From Pseudomonas poae (GTDB lineage: Bacteria > Pseudomonadota > Gammaproteobacteria > Pseudomonadales > Pseudomonadaceae): 64,000 nucleotides of DNA. Of the stretch, positions 35,027 through 44,419 are shown in pieces. How positions within the stretch are numbered: the first letter of the stretch is position 1; each line of letters starts with the position of its first letter. A program made the translations under genes and the position numbers. Below the pieces are notes generated by a model, which was given only the letters and a program-made list of their open reading frames with translations, was not told the origin of the DNA and searched no databases. The DNA lies in assembly GCF_001439785.1 (NCBI RefSeq), contig NZ_JYLI01000022.1, positions 35,516 to 99,515 on the forward strand, in the 5' to 3' direction.

Positions 35027-35986
35027 ATGAAGCTGCCATTCGCTGGACGTCTTCTCGCTGTCGCTGTGCTTGCTGCCGCATCCGCTGCTCTGCCTCTCTC
35101 CTCTGCATTCGCCGATGACGCCGCCGCCAAACCCAAGGTCGGCCTGGTGATGAAGTCCCTCGCCAACGAATTTTTCGTGACCATGCAGGATGGCGCCAAG
35201 GCCTATCAGAAAGAGCACGCCGCCGACTTCGACATGATCACCAACGGTATCAAGAACGAAACCGATACCAGCGCTCAGATCGATATCGTCAACCAGATGA
35301 TCCTGGCCAAGGTCAACGCCATCGTTATTGCTCCCGCCGATTCCAAAGCGCTGGTCACCGTGCTGAAAAAAGCCTCGGATGCCGGCATCAAGGTGGTCAA
35401 CATCGACAACCGTCTTGATCCGGATGTACTGAAAAGCAAGAACCTGAATATCCCGTTCGTGGGCCCGGATAACCGCAAAGGCGCGAAGCTGGTGGGTGAT
35501 TACCTGGCCAAGCAACTGGCTTCGGGTGACAAGGTCGGCATTATCGAAGGCGTACCGACCACCACCAACGCCCAGCAGCGCACCGCAGGCTTCAAGGATG
35601 CGATGGACGCTGCCGGCATGAAGATCGTTTCCACTCAATCCGGCAACTGGGAAATCGACCAGGGCCAGAAAGTGGCGTCGGCCATGCTGAGCGAATACCC
35701 GGACCTCAAGGCGCTGCTGGCCGGTAACGACAACATGGCCCTCGGTGCTGTGTCCGCCGTGCGTGCCGCAGGCAAGGCCGGCAAGGTGCTGGTGGTGGGC
35801 TATGACAACATCGAAGCCATCAAGCCGATGCTGCAGGACGGCCGCGTACTCGCCACGGCTGACCAGGCCGCTGCCCAGCAAGCCGTTTTCGGTCTGCAGA
35901 ACGCACTCAAGCTGGTCAAGGGTGAAACAGTCGATGCCAAAGACGGCGTGATCGAAACCCCGGTCGAACTCGTCCTCAAGAAGTAA
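35027..35986 (+). CDS. rbsB: Ribose ABC transporter substrate-binding protein
   Basis: A 319-residue periplasmic sugar-binding protein. The signal peptide is cleaved after about residue 29 (SSAFA). KVGLVMKSLANEFFVTMQDGAK, quoted in part as VGLVMKSLANEFFVTM, then VVNIDNRLDP and GYDNIEAIKPML are characteristic of the ribose/galactose-binding cluster. It heads the rbsBACRKD operon. A 10-base stem-loop separates it from rbsA. Confidence 0.93.
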   Translation: MKLPFAGRLLAVAVLAAASAALPLSSAFADDAAAKPKVGLVMKSLANEFFVTMQDGAKAYQKEHAADFDMITNGIKNETDTSAQIDIVNQMILAKVNAIVIAPADSKALVTVLKKASDAGIKVVNIDNRLDPDVLKSKNLNIPFVGPDNRKGAKLVGDYLAKQLASGDKVGIIEGVPTTTNAQQRTAGFKDAMDAAGMKIVSTQSGNWEIDQGQKVASAMLSEYPDLKALLAGNDNMALGAVSAVRAAGKAGKVLVVGYDNIEAIKPMLQDGRVLATADQAAAQQAVFGLQNALKLVKGETVDAKDGVIETPVELVLKK

Positions 35987-36004
35987 TCCTGGCAGTACCC
36001 AACA

Positions 36005-36029
36005 GCGCCCGCTCGTCCTGAGCGGGCGC
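36005..36029 (+). other. Stem-loop between rbsB and rbsA
   Basis: GCGCCCGCTC-GTCCT-GAGCGGGCGC is a perfect 10-base stem without a T run. Such hairpins after binding-protein genes often protect the upstream mRNA and let rbsB be made in excess over the transporter. Confidence 0.75.
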
Positions 36030-36043
36030 CTGGAGATTTTCCT

Positions 36044-37597
36044 ATGTCACCTTCCGCCCAGGCGGCTGTCCTTTCGGTCAGCGGTATCGGCAAGACTTAT
36101 GCCCAACCGGTGCTGTCCGACATCACGCTGACGCTCAATCGCGGGGAAGTGCTGGCGCTTACCGGCGAGAACGGCGCAGGCAAAAGCACCTTGTCCAAGA
36201 TCATCGGCGGGCTGGTCACGGCCACCACCGGGCACATGCAGTTCAACGGCCAGGATTACCAGCCAGGCAGCCGCACCCAGGCTGAAGCGCTGGGTGTGCG
36301 CATGGTGATGCAGGAACTCAACCTGCTGCCGACCCTGACCGTGGCCGAGAACCTGTTCCTGCATAACCTGCCCAGTCAAGTTGGCTGGATCAACCGCAAG
36401 CAGTTGCGTAAAGCCGCGATCGAAGCCATGGCGCAGGTCGGCCTGGACGCGATCGACCCGGACACGCTGGTCGGCAGTCTGGGCATTGGCCATCAACAGA
36501 TGGTCGAGATTGCCCGCAACCTGATCGGCGACTGCCACGTACTGATTCTCGACGAGCCCACCGCGATGCTCACGGCGCGTGAAGTCGAGATGCTGTTTGA
36601 ACAGATCACCCGCCTGCAGGCTCGGGGCGTGGCGATCATTTATATTTCACACCGGCTCGAAGAACTGGCCCGCGTCGCCCAGCGCATTGCGGTACTGCGT
36701 GATGGCAAGCTGGTCTGTGCCGAGCCGATGGCCAATTACAACAGCGAGCAACTGGTCACCTTGATGGTCGGTCGTGAGTTGGGCGAACAGATTGACCTGG
36801 GCCCGCGCACCATCGGTGGCCCGGCCTTGACGGTCAAAGGCCTGACACGTTCGGACAAGGTTCGCGATGTGTCCTTTGAGGTACGCGCCGGCGAGATCTA
36901 TGGCATTTCCGGCCTGATCGGCGCTGGCCGCACTGAATTGCTGCGCCTTATCTTCGGTGCCGACCTGGCCGACAGCGGCACCGTCGCCCTCGGTTCGCCG
37001 GCAAAGGTGGTGAGCATTCGCTCGCCGGTCGACGCCGTGGGGCACGGCATCGCCTTGATTACCGAAGACCGCAAAGGCGAGGGCCTGCTGCTGACCCAGT
37101 CGATCAGCGCGAATATCGCCTTGGGCAACATGCCGGAGATCTCCGGCGGCGGGGTGGTCAACAGCCGCGATGAAACGGCCCTGGCCAAGCGCCAGATCGA
37201 CGCCATGCGCATTCGCAGTTCCAGCCCGGCACAATTGGTCTCGGAACTGTCCGGCGGCAACCAGCAGAAAGTCGTGATCGGCCGCTGGCTGGAGCGCGAC
37301 TGCCAGGTGATGCTGTTCGATGAGCCCACCCGGGGTATCGACGTCGGTGCCAAGTTCGACATTTATGCCTTGCTCGGCGAATTGACCCGTCAGGGCAAAG
37401 CGCTGGTGGTGGTGTCCAGTGACCTGCGCGAGCTGATGCTGATCTGCGACCGCATCGGTGTGCTGTCCGCCGGTCGCCTGATCGAGACGTTCGAGCGCGA
37501 CAGCTGGACCCAGGACGAATTGCTCGCCGCCGCGTTTGCCGGCTATCAGAAACGTGATGCGCTGCTCAACGATGCAGTGCTTAGGGATACCCCATGA
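36044..37597 (+). CDS. rbsA: Ribose ABC transporter ATP-binding protein
   Basis: A 517-residue fused double ATPase. The first half has Walker A GENGAGKST at residues 41-49 and Walker B LILDEPTAML. The second half has a degenerate P-loop (GLIGAGRTELL), the signature LSGGNQQKV and VMLFDEPTRGID. This asymmetric design is standard for sugar importers of the RbsA/MglA class. It overlaps rbsC by four bases. Confidence 0.97.
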   Translation: MSPSAQAAVLSVSGIGKTYAQPVLSDITLTLNRGEVLALTGENGAGKSTLSKIIGGLVTATTGHMQFNGQDYQPGSRTQAEALGVRMVMQELNLLPTLTVAENLFLHNLPSQVGWINRKQLRKAAIEAMAQVGLDAIDPDTLVGSLGIGHQQMVEIARNLIGDCHVLILDEPTAMLTAREVEMLFEQITRLQARGVAIIYISHRLEELARVAQRIAVLRDGKLVCAEPMANYNSEQLVTLMVGRELGEQIDLGPRTIGGPALTVKGLTRSDKVRDVSFEVRAGEIYGISGLIGAGRTELLRLIFGADLADSGTVALGSPAKVVSIRSPVDAVGHGIALITEDRKGEGLLLTQSISANIALGNMPEISGGGVVNSRDETALAKRQIDAMRIRSSSPAQLVSELSGGNQQKVVIGRWLERDCQVMLFDEPTRGIDVGAKFDIYALLGELTRQGKALVVVSSDLRELMLICDRIGVLSAGRLIETFERDSWTQDELLAAAFAGYQKRDALLNDAVLRDTP

Positions 37598-38571
37598 AAA
37601 CCACAACTTCCCCCGGCAAGACTGGCGGCAACTTCTACGGCCTGGGTACTTATCTGGGGCTGGCAGGCGCCTTGCTGGCGATGATTGCGCTGTTCTCGGT
37701 GCTCAGCGATCACTTCCTGTCCTACGACACCTTCAGCACCCTGGCCAACCAGATACCGGACCTGATGGTGCTGGCGGTGGGCATGACGTTCATCCTGATC
37801 ATCGGCGGCATCGACCTGTCGGTGGGCTCGGTGTTGGCCTTGGCCGCCTCGGCGGTCAGCGTGGCAATCCTGAGCTGGGGCTGGAGCGTGTTGCCGGCCG
37901 CCGTGCTGGGCATGGGCTGCGCCGCACTGGCCGGCACCATCACCGGTTCGATCACCGTGGCCTGGCGCATTCCGTCGTTTATCGTGTCGCTCGGTGTGCT
38001 GGAAATGGCTCGCGGCGTCGCTTACCAGATGACCGGTTCGCGTACGGCCTATATCGGTGACTCGTTCGCCTGGCTGTCTAACCCGATTGCCTTCGGTATT
38101 TCGCCGTCGTTCATCATTGCCTTGCTGGTGATCATCGTCGCCCAGCTTGTGCTGACCCGCACGGTCTTTGGTCGCTATCTGATCGGCATCGGCACCAATG
38201 AAGAAGCCGTGCGCCTGGCCGGCATTAATCCCAAGCCCTATAAAATCCTGGTATTCAGCCTGATGGGCCTGCTCGCGGGTGTGGCGGCACTGTTCCAGAT
38301 TTCGCGTCTGGAAGCGGCCGACCCGAACGCTGGTTCCGGTTTGGAGCTGCAGGTAATCGCGGCAGTGGTGATCGGCGGCACCAGCCTGATGGGTGGGCGC
38401 GGTTCGGTGATCAGCACGTTCTTTGGCGTGTTGATTATTTCGGTGCTGGCCGCAGGCCTGGCGCAGATCGGTGCCACTGAGCCCACCAAGCGCATCATCA
38501 CCGGTGCCGTGATCGTGATTGCCGTGGTTCTCGATACCTACCGTAGCCAGCGCGCTAGTCGGCGAGGCTGA
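37594..38571 (+). CDS. rbsC: Ribose ABC transporter permease
   Basis: A 325-residue permease with about eight to ten hydrophobic segments. MTFILIIGGIDLSVGSVLAL and the segment GTNEEAVRLAGIN are conserved in the RbsC/AraH family. Its ATG overlaps the rbsA stop, and the stop is three bases before rbsR. Confidence 0.96.
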   Translation: MKTTTSPGKTGGNFYGLGTYLGLAGALLAMIALFSVLSDHFLSYDTFSTLANQIPDLMVLAVGMTFILIIGGIDLSVGSVLALAASAVSVAILSWGWSVLPAAVLGMGCAALAGTITGSITVAWRIPSFIVSLGVLEMARGVAYQMTGSRTAYIGDSFAWLSNPIAFGISPSFIIALLVIIVAQLVLTRTVFGRYLIGIGTNEEAVRLAGINPKPYKILVFSLMGLLAGVAALFQISRLEAADPNAGSGLELQVIAAVVIGGTSLMGGRGSVISTFFGVLIISVLAAGLAQIGATEPTKRIITGAVIVIAVVLDTYRSQRASRRG

Positions 38572-38574
38572 ATC

Positions 38575-39597
38575 ATGGCAACGATCAAGGATGTGGCAGC
38601 GCTTGCGGGTATTTCCTACACCACGGTGTCTCATGTGGTGAACAAGACACGCCCGGTCAGTGAGCCTGTGCGCATCAAGGTCGAGGCGGCAATCAAGCAG
38701 CTCGACTACGTACCGAGCGCCGTCGCGCGCTCGCTCAAGGCCAAGACGACTGCCACCATCGGTTTGCTGGTGCCCAACAGCCTCAACCCGTATTTTGCCG
38801 AGCTGGCTCGCGGTATCGAGGATTACTGCGAACGTAACGGTTATTGCGTGATCCTGTGCAACTCCGACGACGATGCCGCCAAGCAACGCAGTTACCTGCG
38901 GGTGTTGCTGGAAAAACGCATCGACGGCTTGATCGTGACCTCGGTAGGCGGCGACGACAGTGGCCTGGCGGCTGGCCTGAGCGCGGTGCGCACGCCCATG
39001 GTCATCGTCGACCGCGCGCTGGACGGCATCGATGTGGACTTGGTGCGCATTGACCACGAAGAGGGCGCTTACCTGGCGACCCGGCACCTGCTTGAACTGG
39101 GCCATCGCGACATTGCCTGTATCGGCGGGCCGGGTCACACCCGCGTTGCGCAAATGCGCCTGGCGGGCTATCACCGTGCGCTCGGCGAAGCAGGGGTGAA
39201 CGTTGCGCCCGGTCGCACGGAGGAAAGCGATTTCACCAGCACCGGCGGTTACGCCGCCGCCGTGAAGTTGCTGTCCGAGAACCCGCCCAGTGCGATTTTT
39301 GCCAGCAACGACATGATTGGTTTTGGCGTGTTACGCGCAGCCGCAGAGCGCAATATCCGCGTGCCGGCCGATCTCTCGGTGATCGGTTTTGATGACATCC
39401 AAATGGGCCGCTACGTTTACCCGGCATTGACCACGGTCGGGCAATCGATCGTGCAGCTGGGCGAAACGGCGGCCGAACTGTTACTGCGACGAATTGCTAC
39501 CCCCCAACTGCCGATCGATCAACGTATCGTGACGCCGAGCATTGTGTTGCGTGAGTCAACGGCGCCGGTCGCTGGTGCGTTCGCGCAATACCGCTGA
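38575..39597 (+). CDS. rbsR: LacI-family ribose operon repressor
   Basis: A 340-residue regulator: the N-terminal LacI helix-turn-helix (ATIKDVAALAGISYTTVSHV) with its hinge helix (PSAVARSLKAK), followed by a periplasmic-binding-like domain. It is encoded inside the operon it most likely controls through the operators at 34960-34996. Confidence 0.93.
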   Translation: MATIKDVAALAGISYTTVSHVVNKTRPVSEPVRIKVEAAIKQLDYVPSAVARSLKAKTTATIGLLVPNSLNPYFAELARGIEDYCERNGYCVILCNSDDDAAKQRSYLRVLLEKRIDGLIVTSVGGDDSGLAAGLSAVRTPMVIVDRALDGIDVDLVRIDHEEGAYLATRHLLELGHRDIACIGGPGHTRVAQMRLAGYHRALGEAGVNVAPGRTEESDFTSTGGYAAAVKLLSENPPSAIFASNDMIGFGVLRAAAERNIRVPADLSVIGFDDIQMGRYVYPALTTVGQSIVQLGETAAELLLRRIATPQLPIDQRIVTPSIVLRESTAPVAGAFAQYR

Positions 39598-39620
39598 ACC
39601 GAATTGATGAGTACTGATGT

Positions 39621-40538
39621 ATGCCAGCAAAAGTAGTGGTAGTAGGCAGTTTGAACATGGACCTGGTCACCCGTGCCAGTCGCTTGCCGCGTGCCGGCGA
39701 AACCCTGATCGGTCAATCGTTCTCGACCGTGCCGGGCGGCAAGGGCGCCAACCAGGCCGTCGCATCCGCGCGCCTCGGGGCGGACGTGGCGATGATCGGC
39801 TGCGTGGGCACTGACGCCTATGGTGATCAATTGCGCGAAGCGCTGCTGGTCGAAGGTATCGACTGCCAGGCCGTCAGCACAGTGGACGGCTCCAGCGGTG
39901 TGGCGTTGATCGTGGTGGATGACAGTAGCCAGAACGCGATTGTGATTGTCGCCGGTAGCAACGGCGAGTTGACGCCCGCCGCGATGCGCGCGGTGGATGC
40001 CGTGTTGCAGGCTGGCGACGTGATTGTCTGCCAGCTTGAAGTGCCGATGGAAACGGTGGGCTACACGCTCAAACGTGGTCGTGAGCTGGGCAAGACGGTG
40101 ATTCTCAATCCGGCGCCTGCCAGCGGCCCGCTACCGACCGAGTGGTACGCCTCGATCGACTACCTGATCCCCAACGAAAGCGAAGCCAGCGCACTGAGCG
40201 GCGTGACGGTTGACTCCCTCGACAGCGCCAAGCTGGCGGCGACGCAACTGATCAAGGCCGGTGCAGGCAAGGTCATCATCACCCTGGGTGCCGAGGGAGC
40301 ATTGTTCGCCGATGGCGAGAGCTTCGAGCACCTGATGGCTCCCAAGGTCAAGGCGGTCGACACCACCGCTGCCGGAGACACCTTCGTCGGTGGTTTTGCT
40401 GCGGCACTGGTCAATGGCCAAAGCGAAGCCCAGGCCATTCGTTTTGGGCAGGTCGCTGCGGCGTTGTCGGTCACGCGTGACGGTGCGCAACCTTCCATTC
40501 CCACACTCAACGACGTTCAAGGTTTTGTGCCCTCATGA
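39621..40538 (+). CDS. rbsK: Ribokinase
   Basis: RbsK phosphorylates ribose to ribose-5-phosphate. The 305-residue PfkB-family protein has the N-terminal NMDLVTRASRLPRAGET and PGGKGANQAVASARLGA motifs and the catalytic DTTAAGDTFVGGFAAAL with the base Asp. It overlaps rbsD by four bases. Confidence 0.97.
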   Translation: MPAKVVVVGSLNMDLVTRASRLPRAGETLIGQSFSTVPGGKGANQAVASARLGADVAMIGCVGTDAYGDQLREALLVEGIDCQAVSTVDGSSGVALIVVDDSSQNAIVIVAGSNGELTPAAMRAVDAVLQAGDVIVCQLEVPMETVGYTLKRGRELGKTVILNPAPASGPLPTEWYASIDYLIPNESEASALSGVTVDSLDSAKLAATQLIKAGAGKVIITLGAEGALFADGESFEHLMAPKVKAVDTTAAGDTFVGGFAAALVNGQSEAQAIRFGQVAAALSVTRDGAQPSIPTLNDVQGFVPS

Positions 40539-40939
40539 AAAAGACCCCTCTGCTCAATATCGCCTTGTCGCGTGTGATCGCCTCTCTTGGTCATGGTGAC
40601 ATTCTGGTCATCGGTGACGCGGGCTTGCCGGTGCCGCCGGGCGTCGAGTTGATCGACCTCGCGCTGACCCAGGGCATTCCCGACTTCATCAGTACGCTGC
40701 GCATCGTATTGAGCGAGATGCAGGTGGAAAGTCATGTGCTGGCCGAAGAAATTCTGCTCAAGCAACCGGCTGCGCTGGCCGACCTCGACAGCCTGACCGA
40801 GCAGGCCGCGCTGGGTGAGCGACGCCTGCTCAGCCATGATCAGTTCAAGCAACTGAGCCGCTCGGCGCGCGCGGTGGTGCGTACCGGTGAGTGCCAGCCT
40901 TATTGCAATATCGCGCTGGTGTCCGGCGTCACTTTCTAG
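40535..40939 (+). CDS. rbsD: D-ribose pyranase
   Basis: RbsD interconverts the pyranose and furanose forms of ribose so that RbsK can act. The 134-residue protein has HGDILVIGDAGLPVP with the catalytic His, and a C-terminal RTGECQPYCNIALVSGV segment typical of the family. Confidence 0.96.
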   Translation: MKKTPLLNIALSRVIASLGHGDILVIGDAGLPVPPGVELIDLALTQGIPDFISTLRIVLSEMQVESHVLAEEILLKQPAALADLDSLTEQAALGERRLLSHDQFKQLSRSARAVVRTGECQPYCNIALVSGVTF

Positions 40940-40965
40940 AGTTTCCCAACGACAAGGAGTGTTTT

Positions 40966-41994
40966 ATGCAACGTAGTCTCCCGACCCTGAAAAACCTGTT
41001 CCGGAGTGTTCTGCTTTTGTCCGCGCTCACTGCTGCAAGCGCCCAGGCGGCGGAAAAAATCGACCTCATCATCGACACCGACCCGGGTGCCGACGATGTC
41101 GTGGCCTTGCTGTTTGCCATGGCGTCGCCGGAAGAGTTGAGCATTCGTGCGCTGACCACCGTGGCCGGCAATGTGCGCCTGGACAAAACCTCCCGCAACG
41201 CGCGCCTGGCGCGCGAGTGGGCAGGGCGCGAGGAGATCCCGGTGTATGCCGGTGCGCCCAAGCCCCTGCTGCGCACGCCGATCTATGCCGAGAATATCCA
41301 CGGCAAGGAAGGCATCTCCGGCGTCACCGTGCATGAGCCGCAAAAAGGCCTCGCAGAAGGCAATGCCGTGGATTACCTGATCAAGACCCTGCGTGCTGCC
41401 AAGCCCCACAGCATCACGATCGCCATGCTCGGCCCGCAGACCAACCTGGCGCTGGCATTGACTCAGGACCCGGAAATCACCCAAGGCATCAAGGAAGTGG
41501 TGGTGATGGGCGGCGCGCACTTCAATGGTGGCAACATCACGCCGGTGGCTGAATTCAACCTGTTCGCCGACCCTCTGGCTGCAGAGATCGTGCTCAAAAG
41601 TGGCGTCAAGCTGACCTACCTGCCTCTGGACGTGACCCACAAGGTGCTGACCAGTGAGGCGCGCCTGAAGAAGATCGCTGACATCAACAACAACGCCAGC
41701 AAAATCGTGGGCGACATTCTCAATGAATACGTCAAGGGCGATATGGAGCACTACGGCATTCCGGGTGGCCCGGTGCACGACGCCACCGTCGTTGCCTACC
41801 TGCTCAAGCCTTCGCTGTTCAGTGGCCGTGAAGTCAATGTGGTCGTGGACAGTCGCGAGGGCCCGACCTTCGGCCAGACCGTTGTCGATTGGTATGACGG
41901 CCTGAAACAACAGAAGAATGCATTCTGGGTTGAAAACGGCGATGCCCAGGGCTTTTTCGACTTGCTGACTGAACGTCTGTCCCGTCTGAAATAA
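40966..41994 (+). CDS. Exported inosine-uridine type nucleoside hydrolase
   Basis: A 342-residue protein with a signal peptide (cleavage after about AQA, residue 28) and the calcium/substrate motif IIDTDPGADDVVALL of nucleoside hydrolases (D37, D39, D43, D44). GPQTNLALAL, VVMGGAHFNGGN and VHDATVVAYLL follow the family. Export predicts nucleoside cleavage in the periplasm, releasing ribose for the adjacent rbs transporter. The ATG at 40966 follows AAGGAGTGTTTT; it is 26 bases after rbsD and probably in the same operon. Confidence 0.93.
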   Translation: MQRSLPTLKNLFRSVLLLSALTAASAQAAEKIDLIIDTDPGADDVVALLFAMASPEELSIRALTTVAGNVRLDKTSRNARLAREWAGREEIPVYAGAPKPLLRTPIYAENIHGKEGISGVTVHEPQKGLAEGNAVDYLIKTLRAAKPHSITIAMLGPQTNLALALTQDPEITQGIKEVVVMGGAHFNGGNITPVAEFNLFADPLAAEIVLKSGVKLTYLPLDVTHKVLTSEARLKKIADINNNASKIVGDILNEYVKGDMEHYGIPGGPVHDATVVAYLLKPSLFSGREVNVVVDSREGPTFGQTVVDWYDGLKQQKNAFWVENGDAQGFFDLLTERLSRLK

Positions 41995-42027
41995 CGGGTT
42001 TGCCGGTCGGCGCTCGTCGGCCGGGTC

Positions 42028-42240
42028 TTATTCGCGCTCGGGGTCATGCGCCCCTGTGTGATCGGCCGGGTATTTCTCGAATACCTGGCCGATGAAGGCT
42101 TGCGCGGCTTGTGTGCCCAGTTCCTTGACCAACAGGTCGATACCAATGATCGCCAGCTCTTCCGGGCTTCCCGGGCTGTAGGAGCTTTGGCCCTGAGGCC
42201 ATTTGGCTTTGATGTCGGCTTGCAGGATCACGGTGCTCAT
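42028..42240 (-). CDS. Small conserved-looking protein of unknown function
   Basis: A 70-residue acidic protein (MSTVILQADIKAKWPQGQSS start; helical VKELGTQAAQAFIGQVFEKY). No signal peptide or motif. The ribosome site is weak. Its codon use is like its neighbours', which supports coding; function unknown. Confidence 0.55.
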   Translation of the reverse strand: MSTVILQADIKAKWPQGQSSYSPGSPEELAIIGIDLLVKELGTQAAQAFIGQVFEKYPADHTGAHDPERE

Positions 42241-42412
42241 GGTCGGGGCTCACGGGTCGAAAAAAACGGGGGCAGTGCGCTGGAGCGCGGCTCTTACGCG
42301 GGCAGTTAACCATCTTGCGCAGTATTTGGCACTGCGACTTAGGCATCAAGCGCTTGGCAAAAGGCAAGGCTATGCGACACTGTCCACCCTTTAAATGACC
42401 GGGGAACACTGC

Positions 42413-42721
42413 GTGCACATCGACTTGAACAGTCCAGCTAACCTGACGCCGGCAGCCGTGCGCCAATTGCTCGCCAGTGCCAGCGATGACGAACACACAC
42501 AATTGCGCGTGACCAAAGAGGGGATGGCGTACATCTCCTCCGGCAAGGCCGTAGGGGGTGTGGAGATCGACGGGCTGCTGTTTCGCCTGGAAACCTGGGC
42601 CAAAGGCTCCGGTTATGTCGGTAACGTGGCCGCCAGTGATGAGGTCTGGGTCATGCAGATTTTCAACGCGTTGAAACAAAACTGGCCTGTGCCGGCGTTT
42701 GACTACATCGACATCTACTGA
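42413..42721 (+). CDS. Conserved-looking protein of unknown function
   Basis: A 102-residue protein starting at GTG 42413 behind a GGGG site (an ATG at 42395 lacks one). VRQLLASASDDEHTQLRVTK and GYVGNVAASDEVWVMQIFNA read as a compact alpha/beta fold. No family recognised. Confidence 0.6.
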   Translation: MHIDLNSPANLTPAAVRQLLASASDDEHTQLRVTKEGMAYISSGKAVGGVEIDGLLFRLETWAKGSGYVGNVAASDEVWVMQIFNALKQNWPVPAFDYIDIY

Positions 42722-42863
42722 GCGCATTCATATCTGGTGACGATTGACGGGGCGAATGCCGGTGTTGAGTCAGGCAGACTTGCCTGTGCAGGTTTACGTC
42801 TTGAAACCAATCGTTCTGACGGCTGTCGCACAATCTCTGTCCACTTTTTTCATAGGAGGCTTC

Positions 42864-43184
42864 ATGCCTTGGAAGCTCGCTTCATTCGGTTCTTTGTTGG
42901 CGGCACTCGCACTGGCGGGTTGCAGCACCCCGGGTGCCTCTGAGCCAGGCAAAGACGCCGCCGTGGCCGATTCCGGCCATAGCCGCTGTGAGTCGAAGGC
43001 TGCTGAATTTGCAGTTGGCCAGAAAGCCTCGCCGCAGTTGCTGGATCAGGCCCGCACCCGCGCCGGTGCGCAGAACGCACGAATCCTCAAGCCCAGCGAT
43101 ATGATCACGCTGGAATACCGCTCCGACCGCCTGAACCTGAATACCGATGACAACCTGGTCATCACCCGCGTCAATTGCGGCTGA
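42864..43184 (+). CDS. I78-family peptidase inhibitor lipoprotein
   Basis: A 106-residue lipoprotein (lipobox ALAGC). The mature part has the inhibitor I78 pattern: VGQKASPQLLDQARTRAGAQ, then RILKPSDMITLEYRSDRLNL and ITRVNCG. Such proteins are predicted inhibitors of serine peptidases. The ATG at 42864 follows a perfect AGGAGG site; the upstream frame extension is rejected. Confidence 0.88.
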   Translation: MPWKLASFGSLLAALALAGCSTPGASEPGKDAAVADSGHSRCESKAAEFAVGQKASPQLLDQARTRAGAQNARILKPSDMITLEYRSDRLNLNTDDNLVITRVNCG

Positions 43185-43217
43185 GGTTCACAAGGCTTTT
43201 GCAGCGCCCATAAAAAA

Positions 43218-43243
43218 CCCCGTCACATGGACGGGGTTTTTTT
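43218..43243. terminator. Bidirectional terminator
   Basis: CCCCGTC-ACATG-GACGGGG with A run before and T run after, between the convergent inhibitor and cold-shock genes. Confidence 0.92.
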
Positions 43244-43257
43244 AGCTCAGCGGAGAA

Positions 43258-43470
43258 TTACTCGCCGCGAACCTGTGCAGCTTGCATACCCTTTTGGCCT
43301 TTCTCAGCCACGAAGGAAACGGTTTGGCCTTCTTTCAGGCTTTTGAAACCGTCGCTTTCGATAGCTTTGAAGTGTACGAACAGGTCGTCACCGCCACCTT
43401 GAGGAGTGATGAAGCCGAAGCCTTTTTCATCGTTGAACCATTTAACGGTGCCGGTTTGGCGATTAGACAT
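43258..43470 (-). CDS. Cold-shock-domain protein
   Basis: A 70-residue single OB-fold RNA/DNA chaperone with RNP1 KGFGFI (residues 16-21) and RNP2 LFVHF (30-34). TGTVKWFNDEK is the usual start. The 289-base gap upstream (43471-43759) holds no gene and may include a long 5' leader, which is common for cold-shock genes. Which paralogue it is (CspA, CapB and so on) cannot be set from sequence alone. Confidence 0.95.
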   Translation of the reverse strand: MSNRQTGTVKWFNDEKGFGFITPQGGGDDLFVHFKAIESDGFKSLKEGQTVSFVAEKGQKGMQAAQVRGE

Positions 43471-43759
43471 GGTGTATCTCCAAGAAACTTATATTTTCAG
43501 TAGTGCTGTGCTGCTCAGGCCAACTGGGCACACCGGGCTATCATAGTCGAAATGTTCGGCTTGGGAGCCCCCCCAAGGCATTGTTTGCTAATCAATAGCG
43601 TTGCGTTTAGCGCAATGATTGGCTGAAAGCCCCGTTCTACGGGGCTTGCGCCGGAAATATCAACTGGTAAAAAAAGCCGTAAAAGCTGCGTAATTTGTGA
43701 GAAAAGGCAGTTTTCAGGCTGTTTTTCCCGCAAAACAGGCGTCTGAAGACGTCTCGTTG

Positions 43760-44074
43760 TTACTTTTTCTTCACGACCTTGCAGGACGAAATAGCGGCCA
43801 CGGCTTTGTTTTTAAGCTCCGGGCTGGCGTTCTGGTTGGTCATCAGTTCTTTGATTTCGGCAGTGCTCAACTCGGCATTGATCTTGTCAGCGCCACAATC
43901 GCAGTGAGCTTTGGCGGTTTTGGCGTCCACGTTCTGGCTGGCGGCGGCGCTGCAGTCATTAACGAAGGCATCGCGGGCACCGGCGGGCCAGTTGGAAGGG
44001 GCGGCAGCCTGGGCGCCGAGGGACAGCAGGCTCACGGTGGCGGCGATAGCGAGGGTCGAGGTAAAACGCATCAT
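43760..44074 (-). CDS. Small periplasmic cysteine-containing protein
   Basis: A 104-residue exported protein: signal peptide ending at GAQAAA, then a mature helical part with four Cys (NDCS, HCDCG, SSCK) that could form two disulfides. The ATG at 44074 (or 44071) follows AAAGGAG. It ends in a basic VVKKK tail. Function unknown. Confidence 0.7.
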   Translation of the reverse strand: MMRFTSTLAIAATVSLLSLGAQAAAPSNWPAGARDAFVNDCSAAASQNVDAKTAKAHCDCGADKINAELSTAEIKELMTNQNASPELKNKAVAAISSCKVVKKK

Positions 44075-44313
44075 GGGATGCTCCTTTGGGTCGAGGACGA
44101 ACGGCGATTCTCGATGCGTTTGAGGCCTGCCGTACAGTCCAAGTTCACTTTGGCGGCCATAAACAGCGGAAATTGCCGCAACAGGCACGTCGTCGGCACG
44201 ATGACCGTTCATCTGTGCTAGCATCGGCCGCCTGGCTATTTCAGGTGCGCAATTAGCCGCCCTGCCAGATCTTTTTCAGCTCAATCCAGTCACTCTGGTT
44301 CGATTATCGGTTG

Positions 44314-44419
44314 GCCGAAAGGCTCCTGCCGCTGTAAGGCAGGCGTTCATCACTGAACGGCCTGGTGTTGGATCTTGTACTGGCTCATCCCAACCCACGT
44401 GACCTTTGGTAGGGGTCAC
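44314..44419 (+). promoter_or_regulatory. Structured thrS leader
   Basis: Four hairpins are seen in the 364-base gap before thrS: GCC-GAAA-GGC (44314-44323), CCTGCC/GGCAGG (44325-44343), CGTTCA/TGAACG (44344-44359) and GTGACC/GGTCAC (44399-44419). The last one is only three bases before the ribosome site. thrS of E. coli is controlled by ThrRS binding to a tRNA-like leader, so a similar role is possible but unproven. Confidence 0.4.

Noticed and set aside
37546..39174. 542-codon open frame opposite rbsC and rbsR
   Set aside because: Spans two real genes on the other strand and has shadow composition (His, Gln, Arg).
43515..43733. 72-codon frame upstream of the cold-shock gene
   Set aside because: Weak start, composition unlike coding sequence, and the region is better read as a leader.
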